Shown: positions 53,632-63,859, numbered from the stretch's first letter. The stretch is DNA of 64,000 bases from Paenibacillus sp. BIHB 4019 (GCF_002741035.1 NZ_CP016808.1:4264501-4328500), one strand, 5' to 3'. The notes: generated by a model from the sequence alone, not told the origin. Numbers and translations are program-made.

Positions 53632-56600
53632 ATGGCGAAAAGCAGAAAACCAGGAAGCTCAAGAAGAAAAAGGCCGCTTTTTTACGTTGATAATCCGAAT
53701 GCTTCTGAATTGAAATGGCTCGATGAATTAAATAGCAAAAAGGCGCAAGCCCAAGCAGCCCAGAAGCAAGCTGAAACTAAGCCAGCGAATGCTGGGGAGA
53801 CAAAGTCGGTAAGCATCAATGCGATTGCGGCACCGGAAAGGCTGCCTAGAGTACCATTCCACACTGACCTGCTGGAAACTGAAAAAGAACAGCAGCTGCC
53901 AGACGAGGGTGCAGCAGAAACGCAAAGCATTCAATTGGATGGGCTGCATGGAGGATTGCCGTCGCAAACCTTGAAGCAAGAGGCGTCGTTGCAAGACGTG
54001 CAGGAGGAAGTGCCTTCAAGTGTACAACAGCCAATTGAGGCTGCAAATGCCAGTGAAGATGAAGAAATGGAAGAAAATGCCGAACTGAGCTATGAAGAGA
54101 AGCTGGCGTTGGCAGCCGAGAAGCAAAATCCGGAGCTCGGCGGGCCGAATCCGTTTATTTATACCGACGATTTAGTGGATGGTTCGGTTACGGGCGACAA
54201 AATTGCCCCAGCTTCTATTGATTCCTCAAAGCTATGTGCGGGCAGCGTAGATTCAGCAGCGGTGCAGGATTATGCGATTGAAACGATTCATATTGCTAAA
54301 GGAGCTGTATCCGGCAGCAAAATCGCACCAGAAGTAATCATATCTGAACATCTGGCGAACAATGCTATCGCTGGAACTAAGCTGGCAGATGGCTCCGTTA
54401 CGGGAGAAAAGCTGCAAAATAACAGTGTTACTTCCGATAAGCTGGCCGATCGTACAATCACCTCGGACAAATTTGCCGACGGCTCAATTGAAGCACGGCA
54501 TTTGAAACGGTTATTTGTAACGGAAGAATTGCTTGGACAGCAATCTGTCACCGCTAGCAAAATTAAAAGCGGAGCCGTTCGTCCTGAGCATCTTTCGAAT
54601 GATGCAGTAAACAATTCGAAGCTCGCCGATGGGGCAGTAACCCGCTCCAAGCTGCGTGATGGCGCCGTGCATACGGAGAAGCTCGCCGCAGGGTCCATCG
54701 AATCCGTGCATATTAAACCCGGCGTATTGCTCGCAGAGCATGTTGCCGTTGGAGCCATACTGGGAAAGCATTTGGCCCCAGGCGAAATAAGCGCCCAACA
54801 TCTGGCAGTCGGCGCGGTCGGAGCAAGGGAATTGCAGCCGGACGCAGTAGACGCCGAGCGTCTAGCAAACGGAGCGGTGTCCACCGCGCATCTGCAGGCG
54901 GGGGCCGTTCTGGGGCAGCACATTTCACCGCGCCAAATCGAAAGCGGACATCTCGTTGATCAAGCCGTAACGGCTTCTAAGCTGATGGATCAATCGGTAT
55001 CGACGATCAAGCTGGTTGATCATGCCGTTACCGTTTCCAAGCTTTCGGAGCAAAGTGTAACCGCGCCGAAGCTTGCTGATGATGCGGTGCAAGCACGGCA
55101 CTTGAGCCGTCTGAGCATAACGGCTGAGAAGGTAGCGGACGGACAAATACACAATCGCCATTTGGCGGTAAATACCGTATCCGGCGTCCAGCTGCGGGAA
55201 GAGGCGGTTGGTACGGAGCATTTGCGCAGCAGTTCGGTCACAGATGAGAAAATTGCGCCAGGAGCGATTCGGGTGCAGCATCTGACGGATGCGGCTGTGG
55301 GCAGCAGACAGCTTGCTCAGCAAAGCGTTACCTCAACGAAGCTTGCCGCAGGAGCCGTAACTGCTGCACATCTTGCAGATAATTCGGTGGATACAAGGCA
55401 ATTGCGCGATGAAGCTATAACGTTTCACAAAATCGCGCCGGAAGCGCTGCGGGCATACCATTTTTCAAATGGAGCTGTGACGGGGGAGGCCGTGTCGCCT
55501 GAAGCGATAGCTGCTAATCATTTGCAGCCGCAAATTATTCAGGAGAAGCATGTGGCGGATGATACCGTTACAACTCGTACGCTCCATGATGGCGCCGTAA
55601 CGAGCGCAAAGCTTGCTTATGAAGCTGTGACAGAAAGATATATTGCGCCGGGTGTTGTATCTTCCCATCATTTGGCAGATCATAGCATTAATTCTCTTAA
55701 GCTGTCCCCGGAAGCGGTGACGTCAGATAAGCTGGCGGATTTCAGTGTAACGGGAGCAAAGCTTGCTGAAGCCAGCGTGACGGGAACGAAGCTTGCTCCA
55801 GAAACGGTTCAAGGCGAGCATATCGCCCCAGCCGTTATTGAAGGCAAGCATATTCAGATAGGCTCGCTTGCGAGAGAGCATCTTCAAAATGGGCTTATTG
55901 CGGCCTCTCATTTGCAGCCGGGAGCGGTTGGAAGTGAGCAGGTTGCTGATTTGGCGATTCACTCAGCGAAATTGGCGCTGGATGCTGTGAAGCCGAAGCA
56001 CATTGCGGGTGAAGCGATTCACAGCCGTCATTTATCCAATGGGTCGGTGCTGGGCATTCATGTGCAGGAAGGCAGCATCCGCGATATTCATTTAGCGGAA
56101 GGAGCTGTGACGGCGGCGAACCTCGCGGAAGCTAGCGTTGCAAGCGAGCATATTCAGGAGGCGGCAATCACCAGTGCAGCGCTCCAGCCGCTTATTATCA
56201 GTACGGAGCATTTGCAAAATCAGGCAGTGACTGCTGAACAGCTGGCCCCGCTTTCCGTAGGAGAAAAGCATATTCAGCCTTATTGCATCAGCGAGGAGCA
56301 TTTGGCTATAAACAGCGTTGCCAGCGCTAATTTGCAGGATGGCAGTGTGACTGAGGCAAAGCTTGGCAAGGATTCCGTATCTGGCGACCATTTGCAGCTG
56401 GAGACTATAGCCGGCAAGCATCTTCGTGCCGAAACGGTGCAGGGCTATCATATTCGTAAAAACTCGCTATCTATAGCGCATCTCGCAGCCGATATTATTA
56501 CGGTTGACCGTGCCGAGGATGAGAGCATTTTTGGAAGCAAGCTCAAAAATGGCTCAATCCGAGCCGAGAAGCTGGCGGATGGCTGCGTCACAACGGGAAA

Positions 56601-59600
56601 ATTAGGTGAAGCGAGTGTGACGGCGTCGAAGCTGGCCTTTGCGAGCGTAAGCAGTGAAGCGCTGGCGGAAGGAACCATAATCGCCGAACATCTGACAGCA
56701 GAGAGCGTAACGAGCGATAAACTAGCAGACGGCAGTGTCACGACGGAAAAGCTGGGCGAAGCGAGCATAACGGGGTCGAAGCTGGCCTTTGCGAGCGTAG
56801 ATAGCGAAGCGCTGGCGGAAGGAGCCGTGAAGTCGGAGCATCTGTCGGCAGAGAGCATAACGAGCGACAAAATCATGTATGGAGCAGTTGCCGCCGAGCA
56901 TTTGGCGACGGATAGCGTGACGAGCGAAAAGCTGGCAAATGGCAGTGTCACAACGGAAAAGCTAGGCGAAGCGAGCATAACGGGGTCGAAGCTGGCCTTT
57001 GCGAGCGTAGATAGCGAAGCGCTGGCGGAAGGAGCCGTGAAGTCGGAGCATCTGTCGGCAGAGAGCATAACGAGCGACAAAATCACGTATGGAGCAGTTG
57101 CCGCCGAGCATTTGGCGACGGATAGCGTGACGAGCGAAAAGCTGGCAAATGGCAGTGTCACAACGGAAAAGCTGGGCGAAGCGAGCATAACGGGGTCGAA
57201 GCTGGCCTTTGCGAGCGTAGATAGCGAAGCGCTGGCGGAAGGAGCCGTGAAGTCGGAGCATCTGTCGGCAGAGAGCATAACGAGCGACAAAATCACGTAT
57301 GGAGCAGTTGCCGCCGAGCATTTGGCGACGGATAGCGTGACGAGCGAAAAGCTGGCGGATGGCAGTGTCACGACGGAAAAGCTGGGCGAAGCGAGCATAA
57401 CGGCATCAAAGCTGGCCTTAGCGAGCGTAGATAGTGAATCGCTGGCAGATGGAGCCGTGAAGTCGGAGCATCTGTCAACAGGCAGCGTAACGGGTGACAA
57501 AATCACGTATGGAGCAGTTGCCGCTGAGCATTTGGCGACAGATAGCGTGACGAGCGAAAAGCTGGCAAATGAAAGTGTCACGACGGAAAAGCTAGGCGAA
57601 GCAAGCATAACGGGGTCGAAGCTGGCCTTTGCGAGCGTAGATTGTGAAGCGCTGGCGGAGGGAGCCGTGAAGTCGGAGCATCTGTCAACAGGCAGCGTAA
57701 CGAGTGACAAAATCACGTGTGGAGCAGTTGCCGCCGAGCATTTGGCGACGAATAGCGTGACGAGCGAAAAGCTGGCGAATGGCAGTGTCACGACGGAAAA
57801 GCTGGGCGAAGCGAGCATAACGGGATCGAAGCTGGCCTTTGCGAGCGTAGATAGTGAAGCGCTGGCGGAAGGAGCCGTGAAGTCGGAGCATTTATCGGCA
57901 GAGAGTGTAACGAGTGACAAAATCACGAATGGAGCAGTTGCCGCCGAGCAATTGGCGACAGATAGCGTGACGAGTGAAAAGCTGGCGAATGGCAGTGTCA
58001 CGACGGAAAAGCTGGGCGAAGCAAGCATAACGGGGTCGAAGCTAGCTTTTGCGAGCGTAGGCAGTGAAGCGTTGGCGGAAGGGGCCATAATCACCGAGCA
58101 TCTGACGGCTGAGAGCGTAACGAGCGATAAGCTAGCAGATGGCAGTGTCACGACGGAAAAGCTGGGCGAAGCGAGCATAACGGAGTCGAAGCTGGCCTTT
58201 GCGAGCGTAGGCAGTGAAGCGCTGGCAGATGGAACCGTGAAGTCGGAGCATCTGTCAACAGGCAGCGTAACGAGCGACAAAATCACGTATGGAGCAGTTG
58301 CCGCCGAGCATCTGTCAACAGGCAGCGTAACGAGTGACAAAATCACGTATGAAGCAGTTGCCGCCGAGCATTTGGCGACGAATAGCGTGACGAGCGAAAA
58401 GCTCGCGAATGGCAGTGTCACGAAGGAAAAATTAGGTGAAGCGAGCATAACGGGGTCGAAGCTAGCTTTTGCGAGCGTAGGCAGTGAAGCGCTGGCGGAA
58501 GAAGCCGTGAAGTCGGAGCATTTATCGGCAGAGAGTGTAACGAGTGACAAAATCACGAATGGAGCAGTTGCCGCCGAGCATTTGGCGACGGATAGTGTTA
58601 CGAGCGAAAAGCTGGCGAATGGCAGTGTCACGACGGAAAAGCTGGGCGAAGCGAGCATAACGGGGTCAAAGCTGGCCTTTGCGAGCGTAGGCAGTGAAGC
58701 GCTGGAAAATGGAGCCGTGAAGTCGGAGCATCTGTCAACAGGCAGCGTAACGAGTGACAAAATCACGAATGGAGCAGTTGCCGCCGAGCATTTGACGACG
58801 GATAGCGTGACGAGCGAAAAGCTAGCGAATGGCAGTGTCACGACGGAAAAGCTGGGCGAAGCGAGCATAACAGCGACGAAGCTGGCCTTTGCGAGCGTAG
58901 GCAGTGAAGCGCTGGCGGAAGGAGCCGTGAAGGCTGAGCATCTATCGGCAGAGAGCGTAACGAGCGAAAAGCTGGCAGATGGCTGCTTCACAACAGAAAA
59001 GCTGAGCGAAGCGAGCATAACGGGATCGAAGCTGGCCTTTGCGAGCGTAGGCAGTGAAGCGCTGGCAGAAGGAGCCGTGAAGTCGGAGCATCTATCGGCA
59101 GAGAGCGTAACGAGCGAAAAACTGGCGAATGGCAGTGTCACGACGGAAAAGCTGGGCGAAGCGAGCATAACGGGGTCAAAGCTGGCCTTTGCGAGCGTAG
59201 GCAGTGAAGCGCTGGAAAATGGAGCCGTGAAGTCGGAGCATCTGTCAACAGGCAGCGTAACGAGCGAAAAGCTGGCAGATGGCTGCTTCACAACGGAAAA
59301 GCTGGGCGAAGCGAGCATAACGGGATCGAAGCTGGCCTTTGCGAGCGTAGGCAGTGAAGCGCTGGCGGAAGGAGCCGTGAAGGCTGAGCATCTATCGGCA
59401 GAGAGCGTAACGAGTGAAAAGCTGGCGAATGGCTGCTTCACAACAGAAAAGCTGGGCGAAGCGAGCATAACGGGATCGAAGCTGGCCTTTGCGAGCGTAG
59501 GCAGTGAAGCGCTGGCGGAGGGAGCCGTGAAGGCTGAGCATCTATCGGCAGAGAGCGTAACGAGCGAAAAGCTAGTGGATGGCTGCTTCACGACGGAAAA

Positions 59601-60216
59601 GCTGGGCGAAGCGAGCATAACGGGATCGAAGCTGGCCTTTGCGAGCGTAGGCAGTGAAGCGCTGGCGGAGGGAGCCGTGAAGGCTGAGCATCTATCGGCA
59701 GAGAGCGTAACGAGCGAAAAGCTGGCAGATGGCTGCTTCACAACGGAAAAGCTGGGCGAAGCAAGCATAACGGGATCGAAGCTGGCCTTTGCGAGCGTAG
59801 GCAGTGAAGCGCTGGCAGAAGGAGCCGTGAAGTCGGAGCATTTGTCGACTAACAGCGTAACGAGTGACAAAATTACGCACGGTGCTGTCACCGCCGAGCA
59901 TTTAGCACCTGCCAGCGTAACGGTATCGGCTCTTGCTTTTTCGCCAATCGTTGGTCGGAGCGGCAGCATGAGCAAGCAGCAATTTGGGTTATGCCCGTAC
60001 AGCTTTCCTCCTGAGAAACAGCAGCTAGAGCAGGTTATTCTTTTTGACGAACCGTTCTCAAGCAATCAATATGTGCTGACAGCAACGACCGATCACCCGG
60101 CCTGCTATATATGCATTCAAGCGAAGGAGCCGGGGCAAGTCATCCTATCCATTAATCGCCGATTTTTCAGTGAGGCTTTCATTGGCACCATCAACTGGAT
60201 TGCAATCGGACAATAA
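53632..60216 (+). CDS. Giant decapeptide-repeat protein, likely fibrous surface (spore) protein
   Basis: This gene encodes 2194 residues from ATG 53632 (after GAAGGAGAGG; the frame upstream lacks a ribosome site). Residues 1-184 are charged, lysine/alanine/glutamate-rich, with a basic start (MAKSRKPGSSRRKRP) and no signal peptide. Residues 185-2104 consist of 192 uninterrupted ten-residue repeats of the form SVTSEKLADG, with a hydrophobic residue at position 2, often Lys or His at 6 and Leu or Ile at 7. The pattern is like phage tail-fibre and beta-solenoid repeats. The last 90 residues form a globular end (IVGRSGSMSKQQFG to INWIAIGQ), perhaps a lectin-like cap. With no secretion signal and downstream glycosyltransferases, a glycosylated spore-surface fibre released with the mother cell is plausible. 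I do not recognise a named family. Confidence 0.8.
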   Translation: MAKSRKPGSSRRKRPLFYVDNPNASELKWLDELNSKKAQAQAAQKQAETKPANAGETKSVSINAIAAPERLPRVPFHTDLLETEKEQQLPDEGAAETQSIQLDGLHGGLPSQTLKQEASLQDVQEEVPSSVQQPIEAANASEDEEMEENAELSYEEKLALAAEKQNPELGGPNPFIYTDDLVDGSVTGDKIAPASIDSSKLCAGSVDSAAVQDYAIETIHIAKGAVSGSKIAPEVIISEHLANNAIAGTKLADGSVTGEKLQNNSVTSDKLADRTITSDKFADGSIEARHLKRLFVTEELLGQQSVTASKIKSGAVRPEHLSNDAVNNSKLADGAVTRSKLRDGAVHTEKLAAGSIESVHIKPGVLLAEHVAVGAILGKHLAPGEISAQHLAVGAVGARELQPDAVDAERLANGAVSTAHLQAGAVLGQHISPRQIESGHLVDQAVTASKLMDQSVSTIKLVDHAVTVSKLSEQSVTAPKLADDAVQARHLSRLSITAEKVADGQIHNRHLAVNTVSGVQLREEAVGTEHLRSSSVTDEKIAPGAIRVQHLTDAAVGSRQLAQQSVTSTKLAAGAVTAAHLADNSVDTRQLRDEAITFHKIAPEALRAYHFSNGAVTGEAVSPEAIAANHLQPQIIQEKHVADDTVTTRTLHDGAVTSAKLAYEAVTERYIAPGVVSSHHLADHSINSLKLSPEAVTSDKLADFSVTGAKLAEASVTGTKLAPETVQGEHIAPAVIEGKHIQIGSLAREHLQNGLIAASHLQPGAVGSEQVADLAIHSAKLALDAVKPKHIAGEAIHSRHLSNGSVLGIHVQEGSIRDIHLAEGAVTAANLAEASVASEHIQEAAITSAALQPLIISTEHLQNQAVTAEQLAPLSVGEKHIQPYCISEEHLAINSVASANLQDGSVTEAKLGKDSVSGDHLQLETIAGKHLRAETVQGYHIRKNSLSIAHLAADIITVDRAEDESIFGSKLKNGSIRAEKLADGCVTTGKLGEASVTASKLAFASVSSEALAEGTIIAEHLTAESVTSDKLADGSVTTEKLGEASITGSKLAFASVDSEALAEGAVKSEHLSAESITSDKIMYGAVAAEHLATDSVTSEKLANGSVTTEKLGEASITGSKLAFASVDSEALAEGAVKSEHLSAESITSDKITYGAVAAEHLATDSVTSEKLANGSVTTEKLGEASITGSKLAFASVDSEALAEGAVKSEHLSAESITSDKITYGAVAAEHLATDSVTSEKLADGSVTTEKLGEASITASKLALASVDSESLADGAVKSEHLSTGSVTGDKITYGAVAAEHLATDSVTSEKLANESVTTEKLGEASITGSKLAFASVDCEALAEGAVKSEHLSTGSVTSDKITCGAVAAEHLATNSVTSEKLANGSVTTEKLGEASITGSKLAFASVDSEALAEGAVKSEHLSAESVTSDKITNGAVAAEQLATDSVTSEKLANGSVTTEKLGEASITGSKLAFASVGSEALAEGAIITEHLTAESVTSDKLADGSVTTEKLGEASITESKLAFASVGSEALADGTVKSEHLSTGSVTSDKITYGAVAAEHLSTGSVTSDKITYEAVAAEHLATNSVTSEKLANGSVTKEKLGEASITGSKLAFASVGSEALAEEAVKSEHLSAESVTSDKITNGAVAAEHLATDSVTSEKLANGSVTTEKLGEASITGSKLAFASVGSEALENGAVKSEHLSTGSVTSDKITNGAVAAEHLTTDSVTSEKLANGSVTTEKLGEASITATKLAFASVGSEALAEGAVKAEHLSAESVTSEKLADGCFTTEKLSEASITGSKLAFASVGSEALAEGAVKSEHLSAESVTSEKLANGSVTTEKLGEASITGSKLAFASVGSEALENGAVKSEHLSTGSVTSEKLADGCFTTEKLGEASITGSKLAFASVGSEALAEGAVKAEHLSAESVTSEKLANGCFTTEKLGEASITGSKLAFASVGSEALAEGAVKAEHLSAESVTSEKLVDGCFTTEKLGEASITGSKLAFASVGSEALAEGAVKAEHLSAESVTSEKLADGCFTTEKLGEASITGSKLAFASVGSEALAEGAVKSEHLSTNSVTSDKITHGAVTAEHLAPASVTVSALAFSPIVGRSGSMSKQQFGLCPYSFPPEKQQLEQVILFDEPFSSNQYVLTATTDHPACYICIQAKEPGQVILSINRRFFSEAFIGTINWIAIGQ
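54184..59943 (+). repeat. 192 tandem 30-bp repeats with higher-order cassettes
   Basis: Repeat units start at 54184 and the last one begins at 59914; the distance is exactly 191 x 30 bp, so the phase never slips. Units before about 56550 are diverged. After that a marker unit (SIT-SKLAFA type) recurs at 56614, 56764, 56974, 57184, 57394, 57604, 57814, 58024, 58174, 58444, 58654, 58864, 59014, 59164, 59314, 59464, 59614 and 59764. The spacings are 150, 210 or 270 bp. Confidence 0.95.
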
Positions 60217-60274
60217 TTCTTGCTTAAAATGCCATCAGCGATTTGCTGATAAGCCGCTATCATTCAGCACGGAA

Positions 60275-60320
60275 AAGAATTCCTCTCACGCAAGGCGCGA
60301 GGGGAATTTCTTTTTTTTTG
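60275..60320 (+). terminator. Rho-independent terminator after the repeat-protein gene
   Basis: GAATTCCTCTC and the later GAGGGGAATTTC form a stem with one wobble, extended by CGC/GCG near the loop, then a run of nine T. Confidence 0.82.
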
Positions 60321-60477
60321 CTGTTAACCGCCTACTGCTGTTGATATGGGTGCGGGACAGACATCTTGGGAGTTGTACATTTGCCGTTGCGCAGATGATG
60401 GAGGTACATACAATGTGGTGTAATTGCGTTGCAGCACCATTTTGAACTATAGGCGTATACCGAGGTGAACAAAGCGG

Positions 60478-61332
60478 ATGAAGAAAGCGAAGGGTGCAAA
60501 GGGGAAAAAAGCCCGGAATTTCCGCGCTGTGAAAAAGCCGCATCCCGCCCAGAGCGGTGCGGCCGCAGACGAGTATGCCGGAGAAGCGCAGCCGATGCAG
60601 TCTCCAGTCGTATCCGTTATTATTCCCGTTATGAATGAACGGGCTACCATCCGAAGGGTCATAAGGGAGGCGGCGGGTGTCCATCCCCGGACTGAAGTTA
60701 TCGTCGTTGCAAATGGCTCGACGGATGGTTCAGCCGAAATTGCCAGGCGAGCAGGGGCACGAGTGCTCCGTTATGAAAAGGCGCTTGGCCATGATGTTGG
60801 ACGAAGCGTTGGAGCGCGGGCTGCCCTAGGTGAAGTGTTGCTGTTTGTGGATGGTGATATGGTCATCAGCACCGCAAAAATGCGGCATTTTGTCTATGCA
60901 GTACTGCATCGCGGAGTAGATGCTGCTTTAAATGATTATACCGGCCCTGTGGACAAAACCGCTGTGCACAGCGTCGTGCTTGCGAAGCACACGCTCAATA
61001 TTGTGCTGGAACGCCCAGATTTGAAAGGAGCTTCCTTCACAGCAGTCCCCCATGCCATAAGCAGGCAATGCCTGTCTCTAATCGGAGCAGAGGCGCTGTG
61101 CGTCCCGCCGCTTGCCCACGCGAGAGCGATTCGGTTTGGTTTGAAGGTTGAAGCTGTGCATACGGTCAATGTTGGCAAAATAAACAGGCGCAGGCCGCAG
61201 CGCGAACGGCGCAGCCCGCTGGAGCATCTCATTGTGGGGGATCATTTGGAAGCGATCCACTGGCTCATTACACAATCTAATGAACGTGGCGGCTTTGAGG
61301 ATTACCGTCGCTGTCGCGAGTTTGCGCTTTAG
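60478..61332 (+). CDS. Glycosyltransferase family 2-like protein
   Basis: This 284-residue protein has a very basic N-terminal tail ([14 protein letters not shown]), then a GT-A domain: [34 protein letters not shown] (nucleotide site) and [12 protein letters not shown] (DxD-type metal site). There is no membrane helix. It follows the repeat protein and precedes a sugar nucleotidyltransferase and a second GT2. I infer that it glycosylates the repeat protein or another spore-surface component. GAGGTGA precedes the ATG. Confidence 0.82.
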   Translation: MKKAKGAKGKKARNFRAVKKPHPAQSGAAADEYAGEAQPMQSPVVSVIIPVMNERATIRRVIREAAGVHPRTEVIVVANGSTDGSAEIARRAGARVLRYEKALGHDVGRSVGARAALGEVLLFVDGDMVISTAKMRHFVYAVLHRGVDAALNDYTGPVDKTAVHSVVLAKHTLNIVLERPDLKGASFTAVPHAISRQCLSLIGAEALCVPPLAHARAIRFGLKVEAVHTVNVGKINRRRPQRERRSPLEHLIVGDHLEAIHWLITQSNERGGFEDYRRCREFAL

Positions 61333-61363
61333 GCTATGGCTAAAGCGGCATGGAGGTTAAACC

Positions 61364-62089
61364 GTGAAAGCAGTCATTTTGGCAGGAGGAACAGGGACGC
61401 GGCTAAAACCGCTGACTACATTAATGAATAAGCATATGTTACCCGTAGGCAAGCATCCTATGATTTTCTATGGCATCGATAAGCTGCATCAGGCAGGCAT
61501 TACAGAAATGCTGCTCGTGACAGGACGGCAGTCGATAGGTTTGTTTGCGCAGTATTTGGGAAGCGGCCGCGAGCTTGGTGTCTCGCTGACTTACCGTATT
61601 CAGGAGGAAGCGGGCGGCATCGCGGAAGCGCTGGAGCTGGCGCGCGATTTTATACGGAATGATGAGAAGTTTATCGTGCTGCTCGGCGACAATTTGTTCG
61701 AGGATAATTTGGCTCCTTATGTGCGGAAATTTGCCCAGCAGCAGGAAGGCGCAATGGTGCTGCTCAAACAGGTGCCAGACCCGCATCGTTATGGCATAGC
61801 AGTTTTTCAGGAGGCGGGACAAATTGCTTATATAGATGAAAAACCAGCTGAGCCGCTATCGGATTTATGCGTAACGGGCATTTATATGTATGATTCCAGC
61901 GTTTTTGCAGCGATTGATCGGCTGGAGCCGTCAGGCCGCGGCGAACTGGAAATTACCGATTTGAACAATATGTATGCCCGTGCGGGAACTCTTGCCTCCC
62001 ATACACTTGCAGGATGGTGGACCGATGCGGGCACGTTCGAATCCTTGCATGAAGCGGCCGCGAGGCTGTTGAAGGAGACGGGAGAATGA
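61364..62089 (+). CDS. Sugar-1-phosphate nucleotidyltransferase (RmlA-like)
   Basis: This 241-residue enzyme has the RmlA/glucose-1-phosphate thymidylyltransferase signature ILAGGTGTRLKPLT, then NKHMLPVGKHPMIFYGIDKL, LLGDNLFEDN (metal Asp), and YIDEKPAEPLSD with ITDLNNMYARAG further on. The usual product is dTDP-glucose, the precursor of dTDP-rhamnose and related sugars. It starts at GTG with GGAGG 7 bases before it. It overlaps the next glycosyltransferase by ATGA. No RmlB, RmlC or RmlD gene is in the window. Confidence 0.88.
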   Translation: MKAVILAGGTGTRLKPLTTLMNKHMLPVGKHPMIFYGIDKLHQAGITEMLLVTGRQSIGLFAQYLGSGRELGVSLTYRIQEEAGGIAEALELARDFIRNDEKFIVLLGDNLFEDNLAPYVRKFAQQQEGAMVLLKQVPDPHRYGIAVFQEAGQIAYIDEKPAEPLSDLCVTGIYMYDSSVFAAIDRLEPSGRGELEITDLNNMYARAGTLASHTLAGWWTDAGTFESLHEAAARLLKETGE

Positions 62090-63444
62090 GAAGAATAGCG
62101 GCAAGAAAGCGGCCCCGCACTACAAAACAATCTCGCGTGCGGCAGCAAGCGTCGTATGCCCAAGGTGTCGAGCAAGGCTATCAGGATGGGCGGCAAGCGG
62201 GACTTACTAGCTATAATGAAAAGTTTCAAGGAACGAGCATCATTATCCCGAGCTATAATCAGCTCCAATATTTGAAGCTGTGCATTGAAAGTATTGTAGA
62301 CCATACGGACCTTGCTTATGAGATTATCGTCATTGACAATGCTTCGACCGATGGGACGGGAAGCTATTTGGCCCAGCTTGATGGGCAGGTGCGCTACCGG
62401 GTTTTAAGCGAAAACTATGGCTTCGCTGGGGCAGTCAACAGAGGCATGATGATGGCTAAAGGCACGATGATGCTTATATTGAACAATGATACACTCGTAA
62501 CCGACAATTGGCTGGACAATATGTTGGCCTGCTTGAACAGCAATCCGCAAATTGGCATGGTCGGGCCTGTCACCAATTATATTGGCGGGGAGCAGCTGAT
62601 AGAGGTTCCCTATACGAACGTGGCGGATATGCCGGACTTTGCTAGACTTAATAATGTGCCAGATGCCAAACGCTGGCAGCAGGTTGAACGGCTGACGGGC
62701 TTCTGCCTATTGCTCCGCAGAGAACTGTGGGAGAAAATTGGCTATTTTGATGAAGGCTTTGAAATTGGCAATTTTGAAGATGATGATTATAACATTCGAG
62801 TGAAGCTGCTGGGGTATTCGCTTGTCATTGCCCGCGACTCGTTTATCCACCATTTTGGCAGCGTCAGCATCAAAGCGCTAGGTGCACAGCTTGAAGAGGT
62901 TAATAACCGCAACCTGCAGCATTATATGAATAAATGGGGCAACCCGCATGAACTGGTCAGCGTTATGAAGCATCGTGCTGCCGAGCAGCCTGCCCTGCAG
63001 GCCGAGCTGGCGGCACTTGGGGAAGCCGCTTATTACCCGGATAGCATTGCGGTTACTTCATTAACTGGTAGAGCGTATTGGATTGAAGGCGGCAGCAGGC
63101 GCCCTGTTGAAGGCGAGTTTAGCGGAGAAGCCGTCCGCATCGGACAAATTGACATCAGACGCTGGCCGCTGGGCTCGCCGATATCTAGCGAGGAAGCTCA
63201 TGCCAAGTGGCAGCAAATGCTAGCGATGGAAGGCAGCGATCTTCATGGCAAAACCGTTAGCGGGTTAGATGGCTTTCATTATTATATGCAGCAGGGCCTG
63301 AAGCGGAAAATGATAACGGAAGCTGCTTTTGAAGGCTGGGCGCTTAAGGCAAGGCCATCCGTCCAGCTTACATTGGAGCAGCTGCATGCGATTCCGGAGG
63401 GACTGCCGATTATACCAACTGTCAAGCTTCGCCAACAACTATAA
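62086..63444 (+). CDS. Glycosyltransferase family 2 with C-terminal extension
   Basis: This 452-residue protein has a basic leader (RRIAARKRPRTTKQSR), then a GT2 domain: TSIIIPSYNQLQYLKLCIES, IIVIDNASTDGTGSYL, YGFAGAVNRGM, LMLILNNDTLVT (DxD variant NND), GFCLLLRRELWEKIGYFDEGF and NFEDDDYNIRVKLLGY. This is the rhamnosyl/galactofuranosyl-type GT2 build common in spore glycosylation loci. The last 150 residues are an unassigned domain. It overlaps the nucleotidyltransferase gene by 4 bp, so both are probably co-translated for the same glycan. Confidence 0.87.
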   Translation: MRRIAARKRPRTTKQSRVRQQASYAQGVEQGYQDGRQAGLTSYNEKFQGTSIIIPSYNQLQYLKLCIESIVDHTDLAYEIIVIDNASTDGTGSYLAQLDGQVRYRVLSENYGFAGAVNRGMMMAKGTMMLILNNDTLVTDNWLDNMLACLNSNPQIGMVGPVTNYIGGEQLIEVPYTNVADMPDFARLNNVPDAKRWQQVERLTGFCLLLRRELWEKIGYFDEGFEIGNFEDDDYNIRVKLLGYSLVIARDSFIHHFGSVSIKALGAQLEEVNNRNLQHYMNKWGNPHELVSVMKHRAAEQPALQAELAALGEAAYYPDSIAVTSLTGRAYWIEGGSRRPVEGEFSGEAVRIGQIDIRRWPLGSPISSEEAHAKWQQMLAMEGSDLHGKTVSGLDGFHYYMQQGLKRKMITEAAFEGWALKARPSVQLTLEQLHAIPEGLPIIPTVKLRQQL

Positions 63445-63571
63445 AATGGTTTTTCGGCCACTGTTTGACGCCAAGTATCACTGTGTATTGCCGTGCATAT
63501 GCTGTAAATAGCTGCACCAATTCAAATGGCGGCACAGGGCCAAGCCACAGCCAGAGGGAGGATCGTTGGCC

Positions 63572-63859
63572 ATGCAGCATATCGTAACCGAAATTATTGA
63601 GCATTTATCCCATTCCAACAGCCAGATGGCACGAATGCTGGAGGCAAAGCGCCATGTCACGGTACGTATGGCCGAAATTGTGAAAAGCCTCCCCGATCAT
63701 CAACCGAATTTTGGAGGCGTAGACGATCTGCTCGGGGAATCGCAATCGCTGTTCGGCAGCGTTATTGCTTATTTAAACAGCATGGCTGAGCTGCAGGAGA
63801 CGCTGGCATCTCAGCTGTCTTATATGATAAAAGAGCTGAACCCGGGCGAGGAAGAATGA
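63572..63859 (+). CDS. Small helical protein of unknown function
   Basis: This gene encodes 95 residues that should form an all-helical, partly coiled-coil protein (HSNSQMARMLEAKRHVTVRMAE, cited in part as QMARMLEAKRH; SLFGSVIAYLNSMAELQETL). ATG 63572 is 10 bases after GAGGGAGG; TTG 63566 is too close. The next gene has a similar MARM/LEAK-like helix, so the two may be related partners. I do not recognise a characterised family. The context suggests a role with the surface-glycan genes. Confidence 0.6.
   Translation: MQHIVTEIIEHLSHSNSQMARMLEAKRHVTVRMAEIVKSLPDHQPNFGGVDDLLGESQSLFGSVIAYLNSMAELQETLASQLSYMIKELNPGEEE

Noticed and set aside
54288..54923. 211-residue minus-strand frame with Cys/Ala/Ser-rich repeats
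   Set aside because: Another shadow of the decapeptide repeats, with no independent coding signs.
56448..60065. 1205-residue open frame on the minus strand through the repeat gene
   Set aside because: It mirrors the 30-bp repeats of the plus-strand gene; the repeat unit simply lacks stop codons in this frame. It has no ribosome site of its own or family features.
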